DNA of 41,608 nt from an uncultured Lachnospiraceae bacterium (GTDB lineage Bacteria > Bacillota > Clostridia > Lachnospirales > Lachnospiraceae), in contig CANQME010000014.1 of assembly GCA_947624815.1 (NCBI GenBank), positions 1 through 41,608 on the forward strand. The letters run 5' to 3'. The translations under genes were made by a program, and so were the position numbers. Position 1 is the stretch's first letter. Each line of letters begins with the position of its first letter. The notes below the pieces were generated by a model. That model saw only the letters and a list, made by a program, of their open reading frames with translations, was not told the DNA's origin and ran no database searches. Below are positions 15,842 to 23,351 of this stretch, in pieces.

Positions 15842-16276
15842 TTAATCCTGCGGCCCCAGATACCTGGAACTGCCGAAGCCAAGGATCATCATGAAGATCG
15901 GTCCCAGGAAGATCAGGCCGATCGCGAAGCCGGTGCCGTGACCGAAGGATTGGGACAGCTTGATGGTGGCCAGAATGCCGATCACCATGGCGGCGACCGA
16001 ACCGACCGCGCCTACATAGGCGGCCCAGCTGTCGATGGCTCCGAGAATGAGTCCGGCGACGATGCAGGCAAGCCATACCCAGTACATATACGGAACCTTC
16101 CAGGAGATCCGAAACTGGGTGTACTGGTTATAGAACGGGATAATGGACTTCCATCCGGGCTGACCGGCCTTGGTGAAGACTCTCCAGTAGGCGATTACCT
16201 GCAGGATATACCAGATGAGTGCGATCACCAGATAGGTGCCGAGCGCGGCCAGAAGAAATGCTGCAGCTTCATTCAT
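15842..16276 (-). CDS. DUF5684 small membrane protein
   Basis: A 144-residue integral membrane protein that I assign to DUF5684. About four hydrophobic segments are seen (roughly 6-28, 60-80, 85-108 and 115-135). The family pattern ALIWYILQVIAYWRVFTKAG comes first, then PGWKSIIPFYNQYTQFRISW, which is typical of these proteins and of fused signal-peptidase-like relatives. Its function is unknown; relatives are often near protein-export or envelope genes. AAAGGGGG lies 8 bases before the ATG. A promoter at 16319-16347 sits between it and the upstream 88-residue gene, so it can be transcribed alone. Confidence 0.85.
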   Translation of the reverse strand: MNEAAAFLLAALGTYLVIALIWYILQVIAYWRVFTKAGQPGWKSIIPFYNQYTQFRISWKVPYMYWVWLACIVAGLILGAIDSWAAYVGAVGSVAAMVIGILATIKLSQSFGHGTGFAIGLIFLGPIFMMILGFGSSRYLGPQD

Positions 16277-16318
16277 AGAAAATTCCCCCTTTTATGGAAA
16301 AAGTTCGTTACAGTTGTT

Positions 16319-16347
16319 ATACTATACCCGTTTGCGAAATTTGTCAA
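16319..16347 (-). promoter_or_regulatory. Promoter for the DUF5684 gene
   Basis: On the minus strand a perfect TTGACA (16342-16347) stands 17 bases from TAGTAT (16319-16324), with overlapping alternatives TATAGT and TATAAC. It begins 2 bases after the stop of the upstream 88-residue gene. Confidence 0.65.
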
Positions 16348-16349
16348 AC

Positions 16350-16616
16350 CTACTCTTCAATTATCTGAATTTCCAGATAATCGAAGGGAATCTGTTCGAT
16401 AAAATGGTCCTGGCCGAACCGGGTCCGGGACCGCCGTTTGAATTCCTCCACATTCGCGTCCAGCCAGATCGGTTTGCCCAGATCCAGGGCGTAGCAGATC
16501 TCGTCCAGCGCCTGAAAGACCATCTGCGTCCGGGACAGGCTGTAATCCCCGTTGGAGACGGTGACGTCCCTTATGACTTTATTGTTCCTGATCAGTTTCC
16601 CCCACATACGAAACAT
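16350..16616 (-). CDS. Conserved-looking 88-residue protein of unknown function
   Basis: No family assigned from memory. The protein is compact, mixed alpha/beta in appearance and neither secreted nor membrane-bound. It carries the pattern RNNKVIRDVTV, a central helix (TQMVFQALDEICYALDL), then KPIWLDANVEEFKRRSRTRF and an acidic C-terminus (LEIQIIEE). Real coding is supported by a strong ribosome site (AAAGGGGGG 7 bases before the ATG), a near-consensus promoter at 16640-16668 and codon use like the neighbouring genes. The tight packing with the DUF5684 promoter suggests the pair are neighbours rather than obligate operon partners. Confidence 0.75.
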   Translation of the reverse strand: MFRMWGKLIRNNKVIRDVTVSNGDYSLSRTQMVFQALDEICYALDLGKPIWLDANVEEFKRRSRTRFGQDHFIEQIPFDYLEIQIIEE

Positions 16617-16639
16617 CCGGATGCCCCCCTTTCAGAGTC

Positions 16640-16668
16640 AAGATATCATCTTGCAGACAGGTTGTCAA
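16640..16668 (-). promoter_or_regulatory. Promoter for the 88-residue gene
   Basis: Minus strand: perfect TTGACA (16663-16668), a 17-base spacer and TATCTT (16640-16645), 24 bases before the ATG. It abuts the 22-bp repeat array, whose first unit starts 4 bases beyond the -35. Confidence 0.65.
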
Positions 16669-16671
16669 GAC

Positions 16672-16847
16672 CGTGCCGGGGATTTGCGCGGATCGTGTCG
16701 GGGATTTGCACGGACCGTGCCGGGGATTTGCGCGGACCGTGCCGGGGATTTGCGCGGACCGTGCCGGGGATTTGCACGGACCGTGTCGGGGATTTGCACG
16801 GACCGTGCCGGGGATTTGCGCGGACCATGTCGGGGATTTGCGCGGAT
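16672..16847 (+). repeat. 22-bp tandem repeat, eight uninterrupted copies
   Basis: Eight units of exactly 22 bp run from 16672 to 16847. Each contains CGTGCCGGGG (or CGTGTCGGGG, once CATGTCGGGG) followed by ATTTGC and GCGGAC or ACGGAC. The junction GCACGGACCGTGC forms a 6-bp inverted repeat, so every unit boundary of that type can fold back. It lies between divergent promoters and there is no credible gene in it. Together with its flanks it accounts for the 377-base gap from 16617 to 16993. Confidence 0.95.
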
Positions 16848-16886
16848 TCCGGCGGAGTTAAATTTTGCCGTATGTACGGCCGTATC

Positions 16887-16915
16887 TTGTAAGTTGTCAG
16901 ATTTTGGTGTATACT
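16887..16915 (+). promoter_or_regulatory. Promoter for the coiled-coil membrane protein gene
   Basis: TTGTAA (16887-16892) and TATACT (16910-16915) are spaced by 17 bases in an AT-rich island, about 80 bases before the ATG. Confidence 0.6.
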
Positions 16916-16993
16916 TTTCCTGTAAATCATGAAAAGTGCGTGAAAGGGCGTGGGCCTGACGGCGCGCGGTGCGTGGAAGGGGGAGCGTTTGTT

Positions 16994-18082
16994 ATGGCAG
17001 GAATCGTGGATTACCGGACATTTCTACAGCAGGCAAGAGCAGAGGTGCAAAATCTGCAGGCGCTGGAGGCGCGCCGCGACCAGGCGCTGCTGGACAAACG
17101 CCAGAGCGGCCGCGTCCTGGAGAACGAGAAAAAGGCTCTGGAGGAGGACATCCGCCTTACGACGAAAACGCGGCGGGACGAGGCCGCCGCCGTTTACGAT
17201 AAGCAGATCGCGGAGAAGGAGGAGAAGCTGCGCGGCGTGAAGAGCAGCCGGGACGACGCCAGGGGCCAGGGCGTGAAGGCGCGGATCGACGCGGAGACGG
17301 CCGGTCTGCGGGCCGAGAATCAGGAGCTGAAGGAGCAGATCCGTATCCTGTTTAAGAAATACTATGTGCCGTCCTTCTGCAATAACTGGTACTATTATGC
17401 GGTCTACTGCCCGAAACGGCTCTGGGAATATCTGGCGCTGTTTCTGTCGGCGGCGGCGGGACTGCTTCTGGCGCCATGGATCCTGTATAAGCTCCTTCCG
17501 GTGGAAGGGCTGATATGGAAGATCGTGGTCTATGTGGTCTTCGACGCGGCGTTCGTGGGTCTGTTCGGCCTTGTCGGCGGCTATATCCGGGAGGATCATA
17601 TCACGGCGCTTTCGAAGGGGCGGGAGATCCGCGACCAGATCCGCGCGAATAAGAAGAAGATCCGGGCCATTTCCAGATCCATCCGCAGGGACAAGGACGA
17701 GACGCTTTATGATCTGGGGCGTTTCGACGACCTGATCGCGCAGATCGGGCAGGAGATCACCAGTCTGAACGGGCAGAAGGACGAGGCGCTGAATACGTTC
17801 GACGTTGTGACGAAGAATATCATCGCCGACGAGGTCACGGCGGCCCATCAGGGGAAGCTGGCGGAGCTGAACGCGGACTGCGAGCAGAAGGCCAGGGACC
17901 TGGACGGTCTGGAGAAGGCCATCCGGGAGAAGAACCGGCTTCTGGACGAGAGCTATGCGCCGCACCTGGGGCGGGAATTCCTGACGGAGGAGAGGCTTAA
18001 CTCCCTGATGGAGATCATGGAGAACCGCCATATCACCAGTCTGGGCGAGGCCCTCAGCGAGTACCGCGAGACCCACGACTGA
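16994..18082 (+). CDS. Coiled-coil protein with a central pair of membrane segments
   Basis: Not a family I can name. The 362 residues divide into a long charged helix (about 10-118, heptad-like, rich in Arg, Glu, Lys, Asp, Ala), a Tyr/Trp/Cys-rich stretch before the membrane (123-145), two hydrophobic segments at about 145-167 and 173-197, and a second long charged helix (200-335) ending in a small acidic tail. Both coiled-coil arms should therefore face the same side, probably the cytosol, like a hairpin in the membrane. A structural or scaffold role is possible but unproven. The ATG at 16994 is chosen because GGAAGGGGGAG lies 8 bases upstream; the frame is open to 16865 but has no other site. 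It has its own promoter. Confidence 0.8.
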   Translation: MAGIVDYRTFLQQARAEVQNLQALEARRDQALLDKRQSGRVLENEKKALEEDIRLTTKTRRDEAAAVYDKQIAEKEEKLRGVKSSRDDARGQGVKARIDAETAGLRAENQELKEQIRILFKKYYVPSFCNNWYYYAVYCPKRLWEYLALFLSAAAGLLLAPWILYKLLPVEGLIWKIVVYVVFDAAFVGLFGLVGGYIREDHITALSKGREIRDQIRANKKKIRAISRSIRRDKDETLYDLGRFDDLIAQIGQEITSLNGQKDEALNTFDVVTKNIIADEVTAAHQGKLAELNADCEQKARDLDGLEKAIREKNRLLDESYAPHLGREFLTEERLNSLMEIMENRHITSLGEALSEYRETHD

Positions 18083-18153
18083 CGGGCGGCGGCCGAGGCA
18101 CGTCGCCGGCAGGACTGCCGCCGTGCCCGAAGTGTGCCGGAGCGCGGCGAAGG

Positions 18154-18336
18154 CGGTCCGCAGCCGGAGTGGCCGCCGCAGGGGCTGCGTTCGATCGAAT
18201 GTGGCGGGAAGACTGCCGCAGCAGGCGCAGCGGTCCGCAGCCGGAGTGGCCGCCGCAGGGGCTGCGTTCCATCGAATGTGGCGGGAAGACTGCCGCAGCA
18301 GGCGCAGCGGTCCGTAGCCGGAGTGGCTGCCGCGGG
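18154..18336 (+). repeat. 77-bp tandem repeat, about 2.4 copies
   Basis: The 77-bp unit repeats at 18154, 18231 and 18308 (partial), beginning CGGTCCG and containing GGCGGGAAGACTGCCGCAGC. Copies one and two differ at only a few bases, indicating recent duplication. The array covers most of the 331-base gap between the coiled-coil gene and yyaC. No gene is supported inside it. Confidence 0.92.
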
Positions 18337-18413
18337 CGCGCAGAGCGGCCGCATAATCCGGCATGCTCCTGTCTATAATAGAGATAAGAACCGGACAGGG
18401 TGGAACGATCGAT

Positions 18414-19013
18414 ATGGAAACAAAGAGACACAAAGCTCCCTTAAACCGCGGGGAGCTTTATTATTTTGACACAATGGGGGAATACGAACAGGTGAGGCTG
18501 GCGGCCCGCCTTTATCTTATGATCCGGGAGGCGCTTGAGAGGGAGAACAAAACGGAGGTCCTGATCCTGTGCATCGGCACGGACCGGTCGACAGGGGACA
18601 GCCTGGGGCCTTTGACCGGCTATCAGCTGCGGAAAAAGGGTCTGAAGCACATCCAGGTGATCGGGACGATATACAGACCTATACACGCCATGAATCTCCG
18701 GGAGACGACGGCGCTTCTGAAACGGTATTATCCGGACCATCTGATCGTGGCCGTGGACGCCTCCGTGGGGGCCGGAAGCCGCGTGGGAAGCGTCACCCTG
18801 GGACGCGGCGCCATCAAGCCGGGTCTCGGCGTCAGCAAGCAGCTGCAGCCGGTAGGCGATCTCTTCATTACCGGGGTGGTCAGCGGAGGCTGCGCCGGGG
18901 ATCCGATGATGCTTCAGAGCATCCGCCTCGGCACCGTCATGCAGATGGCGGAGTGCATCAGCGAAAGCATCTGTCTTGTCGAAAAATTATGGGAGCGGAA
19001 CGCGTCCGTTTGA
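18414..19013 (+). CDS. yyaC: Spore protease YyaC (DUF1256)
   Basis: YyaC proteins are spore-associated, related in fold to the germination protease GPR, and thought to be peptidases. Family motifs: LILCIGTDRSTGDSLGPLTG near the N-terminus (the Asp of the active-site-like loop), IHAMNLRE, LIVAVDASVGAGSRVGSV (second acidic site), KPGLGVSKQLQPVGDLFITG and the C-terminal TVMQMAECI. The ATG at 18414 gives 199 residues. A longer start at 18363 lies upstream of a TATAAT hexamer (18374-18379), so it may precede transcription. GGGTGG lies about 10 bases before the chosen ATG. A sporulation role is inferred from the family; I did not recognise a sigma-E or sigma-G promoter. Confidence 0.9.
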   Translation: METKRHKAPLNRGELYYFDTMGEYEQVRLAARLYLMIREALERENKTEVLILCIGTDRSTGDSLGPLTGYQLRKKGLKHIQVIGTIYRPIHAMNLRETTALLKRYYPDHLIVAVDASVGAGSRVGSVTLGRGAIKPGLGVSKQLQPVGDLFITGVVSGGCAGDPMMLQSIRLGTVMQMAECISESICLVEKLWERNASV

Positions 19014-19033
19014 CAGATTCCGCGCCTGCCCCG

Positions 19034-19042
19034 TGGTATGAT
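19034..19042 (+). promoter_or_regulatory. Possible extended -10 promoter for the LysM gene
   Basis: TGGTATGAT gives an extended -10 element 38 bases before the ATG at 19081. A TTGACA at 19010-19015 is 21 bases away, too far for standard use, so confidence is limited. Confidence 0.4.
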
Positions 19043-19080
19043 GATGCAAGGTATCAGAATGAACAGCGGGGTGATCAAGT

Positions 19081-20583
19081 ATGGGAGACTTATATAATCC
19101 GTTCCCGAAGCTGCCGAAGAATATCCGGCAGATCGGGGAGAGGGACCAGACGGTAAGACTGTATCTGGAGGACTATGTCAATACGTACCTGAAGCGTCTG
19201 TTCCCGAAAGGCGGACAAGACCTGCGGGCAGGAGTGCTTCTGGGAACGGCGGAGGAGCGGGACGGACTGCCGTATCTGTTCGTGGACGGGGCCATGGAGG
19301 TAGAGGATATCACGGAGCCGGGCGAGAAGGTCCAGTTCACGGAGCAGGCGTGGAGGAAGACTTACCAGGCCATGGAGCAGATGTTTCCGAAGCGGGTGGT
19401 TCTGGGATGGTTCCTCTGCGGAGCGCCCGGCTGTACGTTAAGCCCGCTGAATTACTGGAAGGAGCATGGGAAATATTTCGCGGGGAAGAACCAGCTGATG
19501 TATCTGAACGGCGGCTTGGACGGAGAGGAAGCCGTCTATGTGGCCGGCGAGGACGGTTTCTGCCGCCTGCGGGGCTACAGCGTATATTATGAGCGCAACC
19601 AGATGATGCAGGATTACATGATCCTGCGCAAGGACGTGCGGCGCGTGGAGACCGGAACCGGCGATCCGGTGATCCGCGACTTCCGGCAGCGGATGGAAGA
19701 GAATAAGAGCCAGGTGACGGCGCGGCGAGGAACGGTGCGGGTGCTGGGCAGCCTCTGTACGGCGCTGGGCGTTCTGGTGCTGGCCGGCGGCGTGACCATG
19801 CTGAATAATTACGAGAAGATGCAGGAAATGGAAGCCGTGCTTGCGTCGGTCCTGCCCGCCGGAGCGCTGGGTGAGGACGCCGCGGGAGGTTCATCCGGAA
19901 GCGGCCTGTCCGGGCAGAAGGAGAACGGGGAAGGTCTCTCAGGAACGGGTGGACAGGCCAGTCAGGTGGTCGTGGAGGAGATCAAGGGCAATCTGGAACC
20001 GTCGGTGGGCGGAAACGGCGGTCTTACCGCGGATGGCGCCGAAGGCGCCGCGGGGACAGGGTTCGCGGCTGGAGACGCAGCAGAATCTGACGCGGGGAAT
20101 GGCAGCGCTGACGGAGCAGGTTCGGCAGCTGGGAACGGAGCCGCCGGTAACGGAATGAACTTTGGCAACGGAGCAGAGTCGGAGGACGAATCGGCAGTCG
20201 GGAATGGATTGGCCGCCGGTAATGGAACGAATGTTGGCAGTGGAGCGGCAGCCGGAAACGGATCGGTAGCCGGGGGCAACACTGACGGAGCGGGGGCTTC
20301 CGCGGCAGGAAGCTCCGCCGGGACAGGCTCTGCGGGTGAGTCCGCAGCCGCGGCGGGAGGCTCCGGGGAGCAGTTCCAGACGGCGGAGGCGGCGGAAAGC
20401 GCCGCGTCTGCCCGCGAGGTGCTGGCCGGTCAGAGCCTTTATCTGGTTCAGCCCGGCGACACGCTTTACGGCATCTGCCTGGATCACTACGGCAGCGGCG
20501 CCATGATGCAGGAAATCTGTGAACTGAACGGTCTGGAGGATGAAAATACAATTAACGCCGGAGAGAATTTAATCCTTCCTTAA
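19081..20583 (+). CDS. Membrane-anchored LysM protein with an MPN-like N-terminal domain
   Basis: 500 residues in four parts. Residues 1-190 form a globular domain whose pattern (RAGVLLGTAEE, VVLGWFLCGAPG near 106-117, LSPLNYW, QLMYLNGG) resembles the MPN/JAMM fold. The zinc-binding HxH and Asp are replaced, so it is probably a catalytically dead relative. One membrane segment lies at about 219-241, giving a cytosolic N-terminus. Residues 255-440 are a low-complexity Gly/Ala/Asn/Ser spacer. Residues 452-500 are a LysM peptidoglycan-binding module (LYLVQPGDTLYGICLDHYG). The layout suggests a link between a cytosolic scaffold and the cell wall; that is inference. GGGGTGATC precedes the ATG. A DUF5711 membrane protein follows after 140 bases. 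Confidence 0.85.
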   Translation: MGDLYNPFPKLPKNIRQIGERDQTVRLYLEDYVNTYLKRLFPKGGQDLRAGVLLGTAEERDGLPYLFVDGAMEVEDITEPGEKVQFTEQAWRKTYQAMEQMFPKRVVLGWFLCGAPGCTLSPLNYWKEHGKYFAGKNQLMYLNGGLDGEEAVYVAGEDGFCRLRGYSVYYERNQMMQDYMILRKDVRRVETGTGDPVIRDFRQRMEENKSQVTARRGTVRVLGSLCTALGVLVLAGGVTMLNNYEKMQEMEAVLASVLPAGALGEDAAGGSSGSGLSGQKENGEGLSGTGGQASQVVVEEIKGNLEPSVGGNGGLTADGAEGAAGTGFAAGDAAESDAGNGSADGAGSAAGNGAAGNGMNFGNGAESEDESAVGNGLAAGNGTNVGSGAAAGNGSVAGGNTDGAGASAAGSSAGTGSAGESAAAAGGSGEQFQTAEAAESAASAREVLAGQSLYLVQPGDTLYGICLDHYGSGAMMQEICELNGLEDENTINAGENLILP

Positions 20584-20595
20584 TTGGAAAATGTG

Positions 20596-20604
20596 TGCTA
20601 TACT
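20596..20604 (+). promoter_or_regulatory. Extended -10 promoter for the DUF5711-glcK operon
   Basis: TGCTATACT, an extended -10 element 12 bases after the LysM gene stop. The region at -35 (TTCCTT) is poor. It would give the DUF5711 gene a leader of about 110 bases. Confidence 0.45.
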
Positions 20605-20723
20605 GTCCGTGAGAGTACCGGCTGCGCGGGCGGAGGGCCGCCTGCGGTCCGAAACGGCGCCTGTGGGCCGGGGCGCGCAGGCAGGAGCGGGCGCCGAGAA
20701 GCGCCTGCCAGGGAGAACCAAGG

Positions 20724-22112
20724 ATGAGCAGTTCCAATTCCACGAATCGTGAATTTAAGAAGAACCAGCTGCGCAGCCGGATGATTTCGGCTGGGCAGCC
20801 GGTTCCCGATACGATCCGTTCCGGCGGCGTGGCCTCCGGCGGGGACGGATCTGCACGTCAGACTCCCCGCGCCGCGGTCAGAGCCGTGTCGGCGGAGGCG
20901 AACCGCCAGCGCGAGGAGAGCGCGGCGACGATCCGCAAAGCCCATAACAGAACCATCCGCCGCCGTGTTATCGTGACGGCGGTCATTCTGTGCATTGCGG
21001 CCGGAGCCGTGGCCGGGCTTTACTGGTATAACCGCTTCGCGAAGCTGGAAAGCACGACCGTCGTATGGGAACGGCAGATGGAGCAGACCGAGGGCACCTT
21101 TACCGGCTACGCAAGCTTCGGCGAGAACGTGCTGAAGTATACCCGCGACGGCGCGTCCTATATCGACGCCTCCGGCAAGGACATATGGATCCAGAGCTAT
21201 GAGATGAACGCCCCGATCGTGGCCGTCTGCGGCAATTACGCAGCCATCGCGGACCAGCAGGGCAACAGCATCTATATCTGCGACCAGACCGGATGTCTGG
21301 GGATCGCGACCACGGTGCTGCCCATCTCCCGCATCTCCATTTCCTCCAGAGGCATGGTGGCGGCTATTGTGGAAGATCAGCTTTCCAGCAACGTCTACTA
21401 TTTCCAGCGGGACGGCTCGGAGATGGAGATCTATATCAAGGGCCTTTTAAACAGCGCCGACAGTCAGGACGATACGGGCATCGGCTACGTGCTGGACGCG
21501 GATCTGACGCCGGACGGCAACGTCCTGATGGGCTCCTATTTCTATATCCAGGGCGGAAGGCTAAAGAACCGGGTGGCGTTCTATAACTTCTCGGAGGTGG
21601 GCAAGAACGCCGTGAACCGGATGGTCGGCGGGTTCCATGAGATCTATGAGGACAGCATGGTGGCGAAGGTGGCCTGCTTAAGCGACAGCCGCGCGGTCGC
21701 GTTCGCGGACAACAGCCTGACCTTTTACAGCCTGCGCGACCAGATGTCTCCGGAGATGACGCTTCTGGTTCCTGTGGAGGAGGAGATCCGGAGTATCTTC
21801 TATAACGAGAATTATGTGGGCGTCGTCGTGTATTCCACGTCCGGCGAGAACGAATACCGCATGGACGTGTACGGAGCCGACGGAACGAAGGCATTTTCGG
21901 AAGAATTCAGCTACGACTACTCCGAGGTAGCCGTGGAAGGAGATATGGTTTTTCTGTACAACGAGGATTCCTGCAGAATCTATAACCGCTACGGCAATCT
22001 GAAGTATGAGGGGGCGTTCGACTACTCGGTCGCCAGGATCACGAAGGGCAGACTCCCCAACCAGATCATCGTGACGGGCCCCCAGACCATGCAGGAACTG
22101 TTACTACATTGA
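20724..22112 (+). CDS. DUF5711-family membrane protein with beta-propeller-like ectodomain
   Basis: 462 residues. A disordered basic N-terminus (1-75) precedes one membrane segment at about 81-103, then an extracellular region of about 360 residues. That region has repeated short beta patterns such as VAVCGNYAAIADQQGNSIYI, YVLDADLTPDGN and VACLSDSRAVAFADNSL, resembling WD40/PQQ-like propeller blades. I assign it to DUF5711; no activity is known. Positive residues before the membrane segment place the N-terminus inside the cell. AGGGAGA lies about 10 bases before the ATG. The glucokinase gene starts 16 bases after the stop, so the two are probably cotranscribed, though a functional link is not obvious. 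Confidence 0.82.
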   Translation: MSSSNSTNREFKKNQLRSRMISAGQPVPDTIRSGGVASGGDGSARQTPRAAVRAVSAEANRQREESAATIRKAHNRTIRRRVIVTAVILCIAAGAVAGLYWYNRFAKLESTTVVWERQMEQTEGTFTGYASFGENVLKYTRDGASYIDASGKDIWIQSYEMNAPIVAVCGNYAAIADQQGNSIYICDQTGCLGIATTVLPISRISISSRGMVAAIVEDQLSSNVYYFQRDGSEMEIYIKGLLNSADSQDDTGIGYVLDADLTPDGNVLMGSYFYIQGGRLKNRVAFYNFSEVGKNAVNRMVGGFHEIYEDSMVAKVACLSDSRAVAFADNSLTFYSLRDQMSPEMTLLVPVEEEIRSIFYNENYVGVVVYSTSGENEYRMDVYGADGTKAFSEEFSYDYSEVAVEGDMVFLYNEDSCRIYNRYGNLKYEGAFDYSVARITKGRLPNQIIVTGPQTMQELLLH

Positions 22113-22128
22113 GAAGGAGACGAGAGGA

Positions 22129-23076
22129 ATGGGAAAGTACTGTATCGGCATCGATGTGGGCGGAACCACAGTAAAGCTTGGCGTATTCGAACAGACAGGA
22201 ACGCTTCTGCGCAAGTGGGAGATCCCCACGAGGACGGAGCATAACGGCTGCAATATCCTGACGGACGTGGCGATTTCCATTCGCCGGACGCTGGAGGAGA
22301 TGGGGATCCAGTTCTCCGAGGTCGGCGGAGCCGGGATGGGCGTACCGGGACCGGTGGCCCGCAACGGCTATGTGCCCCGCTGCGTGAATCTGGGCTGGGG
22401 CGCCGGACATCCGGCCCGCGATCTGAGCCTGATGCTGGACGGACTTCCCGTTCTGTGCGCCAACGACGCGAATATCGCGGCGCTGGGCGAGATGTGGCAG
22501 GGCGGCGGAAAGGGCTACGACGATATCGTCATGATCACGCTGGGAACCGGCGTGGGCGGCGGCGTGGTGGTCGACCAGAAGATCATCGCCGGACGGCACG
22601 GACTGGCCGGCGAGATCGGACACACCCATGTGCGCGACGACGAGACGGAGTACTGCAACTGCGGCAGCCGGGGCTGCCTGGAGCAGGTGGCTTCCGCCAC
22701 CGGAATCGTCCGGGAGGCGAAGCGGTTTCTGGAGGCTTCCGGAGACGAATCGGTTCTGCGCGATATCGAGGAGAGCAGGCTGACGGCCAAGGACGTGCTG
22801 GACGCGGCCAAGGCAGGAGACAAGCTGGCCATGGATATCACGGAGTGCGTCTGCTACTATCTGGGACGTTCCCTGGCGCAGCTGGCGCTGACCGTGGATC
22901 CGGAGATCTTCGTCATCGGCGGCGGCGTGTCCAGGGCGGGGCAGTTTTTGATCGATCTGATCCAGAAATATTATGTACAGTATGAGACATTGTCCGAGGA
23001 CAGACCCCTGATCGGTCTGGCGAAACTGGGCAACGACGCGGGCATCTACGGCGCGGCGCGGATGGTCCTGGACTGA
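22129..23076 (+). CDS. glcK: ROK-family glucokinase
   Basis: Phosphorylates glucose with ATP in the cytosol, feeding the Pgi step of glycolysis encoded 6.4 kb upstream. The N-terminal phosphate-binding motif is IGIDVGGTTVKLGVF. The sugar-binding and catalytic segment includes LCANDANIAALGE (Asp base). ROK signature and zinc site: GEIGHTHV followed by CNCGSRGCLEQVAS, with three Cys and His ligands. 315 residues, typical for Firmicute GlcK. GAAGGAGA lies 9 bases before the ATG. Specificity for glucose over other hexoses is the common assignment for this subgroup but rests on family resemblance. A hairpin at 23147-23168 probably ends the unit. Confidence 0.92.
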   Translation: MGKYCIGIDVGGTTVKLGVFEQTGTLLRKWEIPTRTEHNGCNILTDVAISIRRTLEEMGIQFSEVGGAGMGVPGPVARNGYVPRCVNLGWGAGHPARDLSLMLDGLPVLCANDANIAALGEMWQGGGKGYDDIVMITLGTGVGGGVVVDQKIIAGRHGLAGEIGHTHVRDDETEYCNCGSRGCLEQVASATGIVREAKRFLEASGDESVLRDIEESRLTAKDVLDAAKAGDKLAMDITECVCYYLGRSLAQLALTVDPEIFVIGGGVSRAGQFLIDLIQKYYVQYETLSEDRPLIGLAKLGNDAGIYGAARMVLD

Positions 23077-23146
23077 TCCGCGTCCCGGCGCAGGCCGGAC
23101 GCACGGCTTTCGCGCCGCCGGTTTCTCCCCCGGACATGAGGAGACC

Positions 23147-23168
23147 CCGGCTGTTGCCAGCCGGGGCA
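23147..23168 (+). terminator. Hairpin after glcK
   Basis: A perfect 9-bp stem CCCCGGCTG/CAGCCGGGG with loop TTGC, 71 bases after the glcK stop. The following bases are CAATTATG, so the T tract is absent and termination efficiency is uncertain. The rest of the gap to 23351 is AT-rich (TATAAA hexamers near 23240 and 23273) and probably holds the ppaC promoter. Confidence 0.5.
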
Positions 23169-23351
23169 ATTATGAAAAAATCTATGTGCATAATGTCAAA
23201 GGAATGAATGGAAAAAACTTTGTTTCTGTGCATTTCTTATAAAATGATTGTAAGTGTATCGTATGAATTAGGTATAAACAAAATGTAAACAAATTGTGAA
23301 CAGAGTAAGGCAGTTTCCGGATGCTGCGAAAGAGAAGATTTCGGAGGAGTC

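Noticed and set aside
16672-16847. CRISPR array
   Set aside because: The 22-bp units are contiguous with no unique spacers, and no cas genes are present.
17024-18433. 469-codon minus-strand frame opposite the coiled-coil gene and 77-bp repeat
   Set aside because: Shadow frame; the plus-strand reading has a promoter, ribosome site and coherent topology.
19010-19042. Classical promoter with TTGACA and TATGAT before the LysM gene
   Set aside because: The spacer is 21 bases, outside the workable range. Only the extended -10 element is kept, at low confidence.
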